This document shows, piece by piece, positions 34,086-47,878 of a DNA stretch of 64,000 nucleotides (positions are counted from its first letter, which is position 1; each line of letters begins with the position of its first letter). The stretch is from Helicostylum pulchrum (lineage: Eukaryota > Mucoromycota > Mucoromycetes > Mucorales > Mucoraceae), in assembly GCA_025677825.1 (NCBI GenBank), contig JAIXMO010000065.1:62001-126000 (forward strand). Direction: 5' to 3'. The position numbers were made by a program, and so were the translations under genes. The notes beneath the pieces were generated by a model that saw only the letters and a list, made by a program, of their open reading frames with translations, made no database searches and had not been told where the DNA came from.

Positions 34086-34761
34086 ATGACTGCAATCAAC
34101 AGACTGCAAAGTCGTCATTTTTTCACCTTACCTAATGTATTAAGCTCGAAAAAGCAATACTCGGAAAGAAAACTATTAAAGTAAAAATAAGCCGAAAATA
34201 AAAAATAAAAAGAGTCTAACACACATAATAGTTTTTCACAAAACCAACTTTACAATGTTGTCTCTAATGTCAATGATTACCATAACTTCATTCCATTCTG
34301 TACGGCTTCTAAAGTTTACACAAATAAACTTTTAGGTAACAATATCAATGTCATGACTGCTGAACTTTGCGTTGGCTTCAAGTTATTTGAAGAAAAGTAT
34401 ATGTCAAAAGTAACCTGTGATAAACCTCGTTCAGTTACCGTAAGTAATTTATTATTTTATGTGAGTCTCTTCAAATGCCAATGATTCCAAATCCTAGCTC
34501 TTGTTAATTTAGGCTGTTGCTGCTGACGCCAAATTATTTAACGATATGACAACTTCCTGGAAATTTACGCCAAACGTACCTCACGCTAAATTAAATTCAG
34601 TAGAAGCAGCAGATCATCCTACATGTTGGGTAGATTTTAGCATTAGTTTCGATTTCGCTTCACCTCTTCATGCTCAAGCATCAAGTGTCTTTTTCGATCA
34701 GGTATCGAAAATGATGTTGCAAGCCTTTGTAGATAGATGTCAAACAGTTTATAGAAAATAG
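34086..34761 (+). CDS. COQ10: Coenzyme Q-binding protein Coq10 (START-like domain)
   Basis: Three exons (34086-34180, 34232-34439, 34513-34761) give 183 residues. Conserved blocks are QLYNVVSNVNDYHNFIPFC, NVMTAELCVGFKLFEEKYMS, WKFTPN, CWVDFSISFDFASPLHAQAS and a final VFFDQVSKMMLQAF. The N-terminus (MTAINRLQSRHFFTLPNVL) is basic and short, consistent with a mitochondrial targeting signal. Coq10 binds ubiquinone in the inner membrane/matrix and is needed for efficient use of coenzyme Q in respiration. It is not an enzyme of Q synthesis. Splice sites are GT-AG and the first exon-exon join recreates the QLY start of the domain. Confidence 0.9.
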
Positions 34762-36495
<1,734 letters not shown>

Positions 36496-36581
36496 AAAAA
36501 ATATAAAATAAAAAAGAGAGAAAAAAAAATATAACAATAAAGAAGATGCTTTTTTTTTAAAAAAAACAGAAAAATGTTTAT

Positions 36582-37601
36582 TTATAAACGCATATAAATA
36601 CATGCAATAATAAAGGTAATCAAAAGTATACCAGAGTTCATATTGTGGATGTAATTTGCACTGCTATCAGAGAACATTCCTATTTGTCCTAATCCGCCTA
36701 AATCTTGTGCATAACCCAGAGGTGGATATCCTCCAGGCATATCTACGTCTGTTGCCCTCGGTGTCGCTCTCGGTGTTGCATGGAGTGTCATTTTTGTTTC
36801 GCCTGCTGAAAGACGATGGCCTGAATGTGCTGGAGCATCTGTAGTTGGAGGGGGTCCAGCGTGACCGGGAGGTCTGGGAGGAGGTCCTGGTGGTGGTCCT
36901 GGTGGCGGTCCTGATGGCGGTCCTGGTGGTGGTCCTGGTGGTGGTCCTGGTGGCGGTCCTGGCGGTCCTGGTGGTCCTGGATGATGGCCTGGAGGACCTG
37001 GAGGAGGATGTGGCGGTGGAGGACCTGGAGGGGGAGCCGGTTGATTATGATGAGGCGGTGGTGGAGGCGGAGGATGATGAGGTGGCGGAGGGCCTGGTGG
37101 GGGTCCTGGTGGATGATGAGGTGGAGGTGGAGGAGGTGGCGGAGGAGGTCCTGGTGGATGATGAGATGGTGGTGGAGGCGGAGGATGATGAGGTGGAGGA
37201 GGTCCTGGCGGTGGACCTGGAGGGCCTGGAGGCGGTCCTGGTGGAGGTCCTGGCGGGGGAGCATCTGCTACTACATCAGGTTTTGACGGTTCAGAAGATT
37301 TGGCGTTGTCAGCAGCTTGAAGTTCGACCAAAGCGGCCAATATAGACAATGTATCGTTTTCCATATCTAATTGCTCATTCACAGCAAAAATAGTATCCTC
37401 TACTCTTTTCTGATCTGATTCATGACCCCAAACAGGTTCTTCTAATTCATCATTAATAATTCGTGTCTCTGTAACTAGACCAGTATTTGTTTCTACAATA
37501 TCAGTCCATTCATTTTCTGCTTCATTGTAAGCAAACTCCAATTCTACTGGAGGCTCTGATGAGCCTATTTCAGCCCATAAACCGTCCAAATTATCCTCCA
37601 T
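36582..37601 (-). CDS. Proline/glycine/histidine-rich, probably tail-anchored protein
   Basis: Single exon, 339 residues. An acidic N-terminus (MEDNLDGLWAEIGSSEPPVE, about 1-105) is followed by about 150 residues of PPGPPPG/PPPPHH repeats, then a short variable part (ATPRATPRATDVDMPGGY) and a hydrophobic C-terminus (SGILLITFIIACIYMRL). With no N-terminal signal sequence, the last helix would make a tail-anchored protein with the proline-rich stretch in the cytosol. The repeats could bind SH3, WW, EVH1 or profilin (inference). The opposite strand of the repeat also reads open, but only as Val/Leu/Glu monotony. The acidic, non-repetitive N-terminus supports the minus strand. No family recognised. 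Confidence 0.6.
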   Translation of the reverse strand: MEDNLDGLWAEIGSSEPPVELEFAYNEAENEWTDIVETNTGLVTETRIINDELEEPVWGHESDQKRVEDTIFAVNEQLDMENDTLSILAALVELQAADNAKSSEPSKPDVVADAPPPGPPPGPPPGPPGPPPGPPPPHHPPPPPPSHHPPGPPPPPPPPPPHHPPGPPPGPPPPHHPPPPPPPHHNQPAPPPGPPPPHPPPGPPGHHPGPPGPPGPPPGPPPGPPPGPPSGPPPGPPPGPPPRPPGHAGPPPTTDAPAHSGHRLSAGETKMTLHATPRATPRATDVDMPGGYPPLGYAQDLGGLGQIGMFSDSSANYIHNMNSGILLITFIIACIYMRL

Positions 37602-38163
37602 TCTGTTGTTTTAACCCAATATTGGAGTTAGCAATGTCAGAAATAATAAACATTGTTTATTGAATATTATAAGAGTCTCCATTTATACAGAAAAAAAAAA
37701 TTGTTCATGTTTGTTGAGTTTCTGTTTGAACTGAGTCAATCGCCCGAGCCGACACAGTTTTTTTTCTGCGCGTGTATTCAGAGCCAGTTATTCTCCACTG
37801 TAGCGTATTGAAACAAACAAATCGCTTTTTTTTTTCCCATTCGTATAAAGATATGTAAGCTTTAATTGTTGTAGTGTTGTTTTGGCGCTTTTTTTTTTAT
37901 TCATGTTCACAAATTGATTAATTATAAAAATTTAACGAAATGGATTGGTAAATAAAAGGGAAGGGTTTGGGGGGGATAAACTGCATGTATAAAATACGAG
38001 TGAAGATGAAGTTAAAAGCTGCATATAAGAAAAATAAAGGGTAGTTAATTGTTTACATAAATAATTAGAGATAGAAAATAGTAATAACGAATGTTTGTTA
38101 AATAATTAACTTTGGGGAGAGTTTGTACACAAGAGTACTTCAAAAAAATGGAGGAAGAGGGAT
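37602..38163. other. Intergenic region between two minus-strand genes
   Basis: About 560 bp; A+T-rich, promoter of the proline-rich protein gene and 3' flank of the Ras-GEF. Nothing else seen. Confidence 0.3.
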
Positions 38164-39603
38164 TTATACGACACTAGTCAAAAGTGAAGGAGTAGAAGAT
38201 TCAATTACTCTAGGTTCAATCTGTAAACTTCGTTCGTATAACCTTTCTACATCATGACTTTGTTCCAAATTAGATTTGATAAAGCTTTGGAATTCAGGTA
38301 TAGAATGGAAATTATATGCAAATGATTGAAATTGTTTAATTTCGCGAATCACTTCGGCCGCCTTGTGTCGTTTAGCGAAATTAATTAAGTTGTTGGACTT
38401 TCGAAGGAAATCAGGATTACCATCTTCGATGAAAGTTAAATCTTGCAAGTAGATTCCCAAAAAAGGAATACAAGGCGGGTTGACGGAGTGTACAATAAGG
38501 CGGTATTCAGTAAAGTTACGGTTTGCTCCCATTAATTTGCGAATCTGAGCGAGTGCCTGAGTTGTGCTTCGATTGCTCATCTATTTTTTTTTTTTTTTTT
38601 TTTTTTTGTTAGTATAGAATATTTAACACCCATTTGTTATATTTTACCATCCAAGTTTTCTTCAACCGTCCTACTGCGCTATTATCAAATGCTGATAAAA
38701 TAGCCATACACGTATTATAGTTATTCAAAAAGCGACAATGCTAAAATATAGAGTGTGAAAGTATGAATAAAAAAAAGGAGCTTTGGTCACACTATAAGAA
38801 CTTACGTCTGCAACTTGTGCCCAATATTTGATGACGATAGCCCGCTTTTTAGCTTCTTCAGGTGATAATATACTTTGCGTGACCCAAGCCGTGAGTCGAT
38901 TACAGTAATGAATTGATTGCTTGATATTTATGGCGACTGAGCCATCAGCCCCTTCTCTGGACCAAGCCTTACCGAGACACTCAATAGGACGGATGCTACT
39001 ATAAAGTTTAAAATCCATAATACTTAATTGTCTAGCCATCTCAAGCGGGTCAGTATCTAACAATTGAATATTAGACATGTTCTTGGGATAGATTGGGTCA
39101 GGACCAGAAATTGGGTTTGGAATAATCTTCTTCATTTCTCCGCGTGCACTTAGCTCGATTCTCTTTCTGATCAGCTTCATCAGTTGGTTTGCGGCAAAAG
39201 AAGATGAATCGCGAATATTTGTATTTGTGAAATATTCAAATCTACTCAGCAAGTATTCATCTTCATCGATATAGTAATTTTCTAACCAATTCTTCATAAC
39301 ATTAAAAACTCTAATCATATAAAAAAGACTTAATAAAATATTATTATTTTAAAAAAAATATAATTTTTTTTTCTTACCTTAAACGAATAAGTTTTTGTTT
39401 GCGCTCAGTCCATACGTCTAGCTGTTCCGGAGTTAGTCTCTCAGGAGGCAAGAGGTTATACCGATCCTCCAACAAGCCCACAAACTCCTCCGTCGTACAG
39501 AAGGAACGATAAGTAAGTAAGAAAGTAGCAATAAAGTTTGTGTCTAAGTAATACAAAAAAGGTTCAATGATCCTCTTTTTTTTTACCCCGCCCTGAATTT
39601 CGC

Positions 39604-39634
<31 letters not shown>

Positions 39635-42160
39635 ATTACCTAAAGTATCGTGTACCGTAAGTCGTTCCACAAGGGCAGCAAGGGTTCCACCCTTGACAGT
39701 ATTATCACTACCAAACTCAATATCATTTGGATGATGGTCGTTACCCAGGGTATCATTTGAGTCCTGAGATCGGTCGTCTGTACGTAGACTAAGCTGTCTT
39801 CTACGATGCATGAATTCGGTTGCCTTTCCGTTACCGCTGCTTGTGGTAGAGATGATGGTTCCAGCCGTGGCACGACGCATACTGAACCTAGAAGGCAAGC
39901 CATCATCATTTGGAGACGTAGCTACGCTAAACTCACTTTGGTCGCTATCTACACCACCGTCTTGACTGCGGGAGCTCGGGTTTGTTGTATACGTACTCTC
40001 ACTTTGATCCAGGGTCACATCCGAGAACGAAAGGCGAGGGGAATTCTTGGTGTTCGTGTTCGGTCCCGTGGAAACCGTGGGCGACAAAGTTATATAATCA
40101 TCTCTGTTTACGCCCATTGTGCGTCTACGCTCTGTGACCATGGCAACTACGCTTTGTTCGATGCTTTGTAAGGCGTTTTCCACTCCGACAATCGCTTCAT
40201 CGATTGTATGGACTGCGTCAGTGACACCAGTATTTATATCTGTGAGCGTTTGAATAGCACCAAATAAGTGACCGATGGCTGTGTAGAGAGATTGACGACT
40301 AAGACGATACGATGAAATGGAAGGAATTTGATGAATGTCTATGTTATCTAAATTGATATCATCTAAAATAACAATATATTGACTTATTTGACTTGACAAA
40401 ATACGGAACATGGAAACAGCGGTTGCTCTCTCTTGATCAAATTGTGTAATGTTTTCATTGAGTTTTGTAAGTATCTCTGATCCTTTTAATGAAAGCTCTT
40501 CTGTGGATACATAGATTTGATGTGCATAGGCTTGTAAACTCAATACGAGATCTTGGTTCAATAAGAATTTGGCTTTTTGAATTAACGAATTGTTGGCTTC
40601 AATACCCGAGGTATTGGTGGGAACTTTTTTATCATCAGGTGTAATGGACGCAGTAGATATATTGACGTTACTATAATTATTAACACTCTCAGATATAATT
40701 GAGTTTGAGCTTGGTCTAGGAATAGAAGGGTTAAAAGAGGTTGGTTCAAAAGGAAGCTGGGTTACATCGTCTAGCAATCGAGGGTTCACATAACTAACAA
40801 GAATATTATTACGCTGGCAAACTGTGACAAAGTTTCGGACTGCGATTAAAACATCATTTGCATCACGTTGAACTTTTTGAAACATGGCCACGATACAAGT
40901 AGAGAATTCAGATATTTCAGATCCCATTTTTGAAGATAAAACTAATTTAGAAAGAGAGGACATCACAGCTCTTCTTGGTTCACGAAACGCCGGGTCTTGC
41001 ATGGGTTGTGAATCCTTTTCCATTGATCTTGAAGCATAGAGCATTAATCGAACTGCTTCAACAATAATAGCTGTCTTGGATTGTAATTCTTCAGATTGAC
41101 CTTTTTGAGCAGATAAATTTAATTGATGAATAGCAAAAGCAATATCCTTTGCTAATTTGTTCCAAGATAGCTCTTCTACTAGTAGCTCTACATGGATAGG
41201 TACTGCTGGTTTTTCATCCACGTACTCTTCTTCACTTTCATAATCTATCGACCCATTTTCTTCAGTTTTTTTCTACATTGGTATGACAAATTTAGGGGTG
41301 GGAAAATACTTTATTTTATTTTATTTACGTACCAAGTGGCCTGTCTCACTGTCAATTTCATCAAAATCCCAGGTTGTCTCTTGAGTAACCAGATTACAAA
41401 AATAGGGGCGACCCTGAGGTGTTTTTCGCTCAACCCAGTTTTTCATAAGCTAAACAAAGAGAAAAATAATGCATATTTTTAGTACCAATTAAAGTTTAAA
41501 AATACTAAAGAAAAAAAAAGAGACAAACCTCTTGAGAAGTTTTAACTTCACTTTGGTATTCAAAACCGTCTGATTGGTCTGAATGGAAGCTTCTTCTATT
41601 CGTTTTCTCGGGTTGTTCTGTAATAATATCATTGTCTTGATATAAACTTGGATGTTCTGTTTCTATTTGACCAGTGTACTCATTATAGTAATTCCAGGCC
41701 TTTCCATCCTCAGACATTTGGATTGTCCAACCGTCGGGGAGGTTAGCATTATTTCGACTGACTTCGGAGCTATTAGAGCTGTGAGCAGATCGGCTTGAAT
41801 CGATGTAGCTTTTTAATACGGGTGGATTAGGCGGAAGTACTTTATCTGGTGGTCTAGGAAATTCTGGTATATCTTCAACCACTTCCACATAGTTGCTGGG
41901 AAACCAACCTCTGTGTCCATTACACCTACATTGGATGATAGCCTGATTAGTTTTGATCTCGTGCATCGCTTTTATTTTATTGGGATCTTTTTTTTTTTCT
42001 TTTTTTTTTACCATCCATCCCACCATCCCGACTCAAGTTTTGCAAGTACATCTATGTGGTCGCCTTTTTGAAAGTTTAAAGAAGAATGCTCTTCAGAGCG
42101 ATAAGCATAGATAGCCCTTACTCGGCCAATAATTTTCGGCGGCAATGGTAATGCGGCCAT
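38164..42160 (-). CDS. Ras guanine-nucleotide exchange factor (SH3-WW-RasGEF_N-RasGEF), Cdc25/Sos type
   Basis: Eight exons (42160-42012, 41925-41529, 41449-41333, 41272-39640, 39543-39378, 39310-38806, 38740-38648, 38580-38164) give 1158 residues. SH3 is at about 10-65 (RVRAIYAYRSEEHSSLNF; GWWDGWCNGHRGWFPSNYVE). A WW-like segment (DGWTIQMSEDGKAWNYYNEY) is at about 115-145, and a second (NWVERKTPQGRPYFCNLVTQ, then ETTWDF) is coded mainly by exon 3. A long helical middle follows, then the RasGEF_N block (GTLAALVERLTVHDTLDTNF, FLLTYRSFCT) and the catalytic Cdc25 domain (DPLEMARQLSIMDFKLYSSI; LNNYNTCMAILSAFDNSAVG; PPCIPFLGIYLQDLTFIEDG). It loads Ras with GTP at the plasma membrane, linking to cAMP/PKA and morphogenesis. 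The last intron contains a T26-like run. Confidence 0.93.
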
Positions 42161-43143
42161 AATAATTTTTTAAAAAAAGGGGGGGGGGGAAATTAAAGGG
42201 AGCGGACAAGTAAAAAGGAACAGACAAACTTGCTAATCTCTTTCTCGGTTTATTTTACACAAAAAGAAAAAGGGTAATAAAAAAATATAACAAAAAAGAG
42301 AGAGAAAAAGAAAAAAAAAGGCTTTATAAAAAAGATTATCGATTTAGAAGAGAAAACCAAAGGAGGGGTTCAAATCAAACGTAGGACAATAAAATGACTT
42401 CAAAACTGCTACGTTCTCATAAGTTACCATGAAATTATGGATATATACAAGTTTACGGGAAAAGTGTGCAGTGCGGTAAAAATGACGAAAAAAGAATATA
42501 TATCTTGATATAGAATTATTTTTAGCCAGATCTTCTTTCTTTATTATTATCTGACTTGTAGTAAACAAGAACTATATATATAACTGCTTATCAATAACAA
42601 TACTACTGTGCAGCATTAAAAAGTAATCTTTGTAGGAGGACTTTGGTAGCACAATCCTTATAACTTTTTGTAATACCATAAATAAATAAAAAGGAAAATC
42701 CACTTTTACTTCTCTATTCTTTTTCAGTGTAACATTAAGTTTTGACTTTAATAAAGGAAGATTTATATTAAAAGCTACTTATTTGATTAGCAAATTGAAT
42801 TAAAACTGACCAAATATAGTATTTAAGTATACGTCTCTCATGGCCCTTGCGTTTTTTTTTCTTCATATAATATTTCTGAAGTATATTCCAATAAAATAAT
42901 TACGTGATATATAAAAAAATCATCTTTTTTTTGTGTGATCAAATAAATACAATCTTCTCTCCCACAGTTTTTTATTTAAAGCTATATCTACTATATTTGG
43001 CTTTTGCCCAAAAACACCACTTGGAAAACATATGCAGTACATCCACTCTCAAATGGAACATTTAGCCGATTAAATTCGAACAAAATTTGAAACACCCTTC
43101 GATCCCTGTGAACTTACGTCTTACCTTTTTATTTTTACTTTAT
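42161..43143. other. Intergenic region upstream of the Ras-GEF
   Basis: About 1 kb, A+T-rich, with a G-run at 42180-42190 just upstream of the Ras-GEF start. No gene recognised. Confidence 0.3.
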
Positions 43144-43436
43144 GCGAAGAAGATTCCACCAACATTACGAATGAAGATGGGACTGAAGCTATGTATTTCG
43201 AGATTGAAGGCAATCCTTACAATTTAAATAAACTGACAGATTCCGAGGAGTACCTGAAAAACATACCTTCGGACATCGAATTGTATGAGAACAGCAGTAG
43301 AGAAGCTGGTAGTAGCAAGAGTATGAAATATACCGGTTCAGACAAGGAGCAGATATATATATATATATGCTACATGATGGAACAACCTGTAGTTTATATT
43401 TTATTGGAGGCTTCAACCCGATTTTAGCTCCTTAAC
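43144..43436 (+). pseudogene. Possible transposase (HTH N-terminus) relic
   Basis: An open frame of about 95 codons without a confident start reads CEEDSTNITNEDGTEAMYFE, YLKNIPSDIELYEN and then MKYTGSDKEQ. The K-Y-T-x-x-D-K-E-Q pattern resembles the start of the helix-turn-helix region in Tc1/mariner-like transposases that I recall from Mucorales. After it comes an AT microsatellite (ATATATATATAT near 43354), then a stop. No DDE domain lies downstream. Assignment is tentative. Confidence 0.3.
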
Positions 43437-46400
43437 TGAGCATTGTTAGCAACCCTTTCACTTATAAAACGTACTTAGAGGTCGAAAAAGAAAGAACAAT
43501 TCAACATTTATTTTAGAAACCGAAAGTCAAATAAGGCGAAGTCTAGCTGTGCTTGTACGCCAAATTCTAAAATATATCCTTGTTTAATTGATTATAGACG
43601 TCAGTTCAGTCGGTCTTAGTAGAGTAGATGCATTGTAAACCCCAAATGGTGTCACCTGATATCAAGGGTCAATGCTATAATATGCGCGTTTAAAGTGACA
43701 CGACATATAATATTTATAAAATATAGCAATGGTGTCATAAGTCAACATTGATAAATTCTAGACTTTTTTTTTATTTTATATATTTTAATGATTATGTCAC
43801 TGATTGATATTAAATACCCCACATCCATATATACATAAAAGAGTGCCGTATCACCCAAGTAATTTTTTTATATAAGTTTTGCATGTAAAGTTTATTATCA
43901 GAAAGATGATTTTTTTAGCAAAAAAACGACATAATTTCTCTCACGACATTTAAAGTGAATTTATATACACATATCGCTTTTTATTAATTTGTATAGCTGT
44001 CATTTACTGTTTTAAGCAACATCACCAGCCAAACAAAAACAAAAACATTCATTGTCGATACATATTTAGGTTTATGTGGCACTGCTATGTACTGTATGTA
44101 GTACCAATAATAATGTTTATTAAAGATTTATTAAAATTAAATATTTTCATTGATGTCAAAGAGGGGGGTTCATTGGAGCGCGGGGAGCCAAGCATGACTC
44201 GATTACGGGATGATTGTTGTACTGATTCGTTCATTTTTTTAACAATTAAGATAAAGAAAAGAGTGTGATAAGACTTACACAAAATAATTGGTATAACGAT
44301 TTTCACGTTACAGTCGATTTCTCCAATAACAAAGAAAAGCTTAGCCTAGATTAGAAAATATGGACGCGCAACGTAAACCGTTTGAGGTCAATTTTGTACT
44401 CGCTAGTTTTAGGCGTTACGATTAAAAAAGAAACTATCTATTCAATCTATAGAATTGGTTCTAAGAAGTGATTAGATCAATTGCTTTTGTGAGCCTACTG
44501 ATTGTATGAACTCCGATAGGCTCAAGAACCTTGGATCCAAATTACTATCGCTCGCGACTAATTTTGTAACTTTTTTTTTTGGGCTGATTGCTCAAGCACA
44601 ACGTAAAAAAATATATTACGTATTCAATATCTTGTTCTATTTTACTATCTTGTGAGTTATATTAATAAGCTTACACTCATCACTTGGCCTGATGTATATA
44701 CTCAAATGCGCTTTTGTCGGCGCAATCAATATTTTGGGCGCTCTCTCTAGCTCCAAAGCGGTGTACGGAAGAAAGCTTAGTGGGCTTAGAACATGAAGGA
44801 GAGAGAAAAATTGTAACGCCAAAAACTATCAGATTATTTTATCAGATTGATTTACTTATCAACTATTTTAACTACAGAAGCTTTAAAGATACTAGAACTT
44901 CGAAATCACATGCGTATTAATTATAGACAGAAATTAGAAGAGGTGCAAGTTGTTCTAGATTATTTGCAGATAAATATGGCCATCACTTCATAAGACAATG
45001 AAAGTTTTTTTTTTCCTTTTTGATTACAAACAAATCGTAATCGTAATAAATAATCGTAATCAAGATAGATAATTTGTTCGCTACATAATATATAAAATGT
45101 TCCCGGTAACTATTGTACACCCTCCCCCTTGGCTTACACGGCTTGAAAGAAGAAGAAAAAAATGGTGTGATTAAATATTAATTTCTACCAGAGAGAGAAG
45201 ATGTTTCAAACCTTATGTCCTCTCGCAGACAGTTTTTTGCTCTATAGCAGGGTCAATCAATTCTTGTGTTTTAACAGAGGAGTAAGGACGACACAGCTTC
45301 TGAAGAGGGGTTTATTGGGTTACTCAGAAAAAAAAATGGATGTAGAGCCTTTTTTTTTAAAAAAACAATAAACAAATACATAGTAGGTAAGAAAAAAAAG
45401 TATTTCATGCTATGCATTTTTACGTATATGGAAATTAGCAAGCCCCAAATTGGGCCACGTGTAGAAAGGGTATTTCGTCGATTACATGTATTTAATCTTA
45501 CTCTGCAATTACTTTTACATCAAGTAGTTATTCAGTAAAAGTAGTAAAAGTGGAGCTTATATTTCGTGTATATGCATATTAGGTTTTTGTTTAACCGTAG
45601 GCCAGTTTAAACACAATGCAGGATCTGCCGAAAATAAGTTACGGGGGTACCCCCACTATGACCATTCGAGTGTCATGCATTTTAGGCAACCGACTTTTTG
45701 TTTATTATTAAAATTTTATGCTGTGACAGATTTTGCTGATAAAAAAAAAACTTTGTGGCTAAACTACAAAAAAAAAACGCACAGTGAATTTAATCAAATT
45801 TAGCGCTAGAAGCACGTAGATTACAATGAACTCAAAATACACTAGGCAACAATTGAAAAAAAAAAGGGCGTAAATACCTCTCTTGAAATAATGTATAGCG
45901 GTGAGGGGGCACATATTTTTTCCAGTAAGGACCGTCCTTTTAAATATTTTAAAAGTGCGTTTAAAAAAAGTCTCAAATGGCATGGACCAGATTTAATTAT
46001 AATTTTTAAAGTTGTGCCTACATCTAGCGATTTCATTGTTCTGTCAGGGCAAACATACCATTCAAATTCTCAAATAAAAAAAAAATTGTGAGAGTTGTAG
46101 AAGGGAATTATCACTTTCTTGGGGACAAAGAAAAGAAGTAAAAAAAAAAACTTATAAAATAGCGGCTTCTCCCTTTTTGTTTATGAATGGAGAAACAATT
46201 TAACCTTGTTGACACCGGCAACGGATTAATTAATATAAAGTAATGCAGCGGTTTTTATTTATTTATTTTGTAAAAAAAGGGAAGGAGGGGAGGGAAAAAA
46301 AGTTAGCCCACACTTTTTTTTTGAACTTTTACACTGCAAAGTAGAGAGTAAAATAGAAATGATTTATATAAGTAGTAGTAAAGTGAGAGGATTAGAAAAT

Positions 46401-46456
46401 ATTAAGGGGTAAAAAAAGAGTGAGAAAAAAAAAGAAAGGAAAAACTATGTACACTG
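43437..46456. other. Gene-poor A+T-rich region
   Basis: About 3 kb. I see a perfect 12-bp palindrome GGGGGTACCCCC at 45643-45654, an inverted repeat GAGCCTA/TAGGCTC at about 44491-44522, and many homopolymer runs. No gene, RNA or complete mobile element could be supported. Confidence 0.35.
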
Positions 46457-47570
46457 TTATTTCGTGATGGGATCTTCAAGGGCTAAGACGGTACCGAATA
46501 CGTAATCCCATGCTTTCGAGGTAATACCATAACCGCTATCAAATTTTTTGTAGTGATGAGCGACGTGATATCTTTTCAGTTCTTTAAAGTAAATTTCGGG
46601 CACTTGAGCGTGGTGAAGATAGTAATGGACCATATCGTAACAAATGTACCCAAAGAAAATACCGGCGATAAATGCATTCGAAGTTGCGGGACGAAAAATA
46701 GCATGAGATATATTTATAATGGGAAAACTAATAAGAACGGTTAAAGCAGGAGGCATAACTAATCTTAATCTACAAGTATAAAAAAAAAAGAAGGATGTTA
46801 GTGTCATAATAATAAAAAAAAAGCTTTTTTTTTTACCGGTCCATTGGCATATGATGATGAATTCCATGTAAAGTAAAATGTACTAATAAGGCAAGTGGAT
46901 GATCAGGTAACAAGTCATCAAGATGGAATAAAAATCGATGGAGTACATATTCGAGGAAAGTCCAAGTGAGTACACCGATACCAAAGTATAAAGACATTGC
47001 TTCGGCAGATATATTTGAAGAATTCCATGATTTGTACAAGAGGTAACATACAAAAGGTAACCACATCATAGGTACTACAAACCAATTGGTTTTTGAAAGC
47101 ACATCCAATAAGGGGTTTTCAAAGTAAGGTACACAATAAGGCGTGTATCTTGGTCTGTGAACTTGTTCAAGATAATATTCCTTTGAATAGGTAGCATTCC
47201 ATAGTTGAGGAAATAACGCTTTACGAAGATCAAGAAATTCCTCGTCGCGAGAATCCTTTGATGTTTCAAAATTTCGCTTCTTTCCTTCACTAAGGTCTTT
47301 GGACATATTAGTTACTTCGCCTTCTGTGTCCAAGTCACCAATATAGTGTTCTTTTAACAAGTCATAGGCTGCTTCTGAATGAGTATGGTAAGTAATGTCA
47401 CCAAGTACCGAACTAACATCTGTTCCTGCAAATTCTAAAAGTATTCCGTCGCCCCCGGGGTGATCTGCCAAAAAACCAGTAATATCATATACTTTGTCAT
47501 TGACAATAACCCAACACGAGTTTCCGTTAGTGTGGTTTCTAACTTGGCTTTTTGTAAAAGTTGTCGCCAT
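46457..47570 (-). CDS. SCS7: Fatty-acid/sphingolipid 2-hydroxylase with cytochrome b5 domain
   Basis: Two exons (47570-46837, 46769-46457) give 348 residues, normal for Scs7/FA2H. The N-terminal cytochrome b5 domain (about 1-80) has the heme-ligand motif DHPGGDG (His37) and a second His in YHTHSEAAYD. Membrane segments follow, with the histidine clusters of the fatty-acid hydroxylase superfamily: LEYVLHRFLFH, HFTLHGIHHHMPMDR, MVHYYLHHA and YHVAHHYKK. These hold the di-iron centre. The enzyme sits in the ER and places a 2-hydroxyl on very-long-chain fatty acids of ceramides, with electrons through the fused b5 domain from a reductase. All predicted ligands are present. Confidence 0.95.
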
Positions 47571-47878
47571 CTAAGTCAAATAAGCTTTTTATTTTTGATT
47601 TTATTTTTTTAAAGGGTTACAAAAAAAGAAACAAAAGAACCCAAAAAAAAAAAAAACAGTTTGTGATTAAATATGAACTGATTCAAGCTCTGTATCACAA
47701 CAAAGGTTTTTTTTTTTAATAACCGAAAAGAAAGAGTAAAGAATGTACAAATTAATATCACAATGAAACCCGCATTTTATTATTTTAGCAATTAAATCGC
47801 GTTAGGAAGTGCACTACAATAATAATAAAAAAAGCATGAATACATCATAAAGAGACAACTTTTTCTTTTCTTTTTTTT
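47571..47878. other. Short intergenic region
   Basis: About 300 bp upstream of the hydroxylase and downstream of DPB2; poly-A/T runs only. Confidence 0.3.

Noticed and set aside
33766..34095. Minus-strand frame of 109 codons overlapping the COQ10 start
   Set aside because: Overlaps the well-supported COQ10 exon 1 and is low-complexity in its middle.
36845..37345. Long plus-strand frames opposite the proline-rich gene (Val/Leu/Glu- or Arg/Trp-rich)
   Set aside because: They are reverse readings of the GGT/GGA-type repeat and show only monotonous composition.
43600..43800. Repeated TGTCA/TGACA words that suggested a MITE
   Set aside because: The words are short and not arranged as terminal inverted repeats with a target-site duplication.
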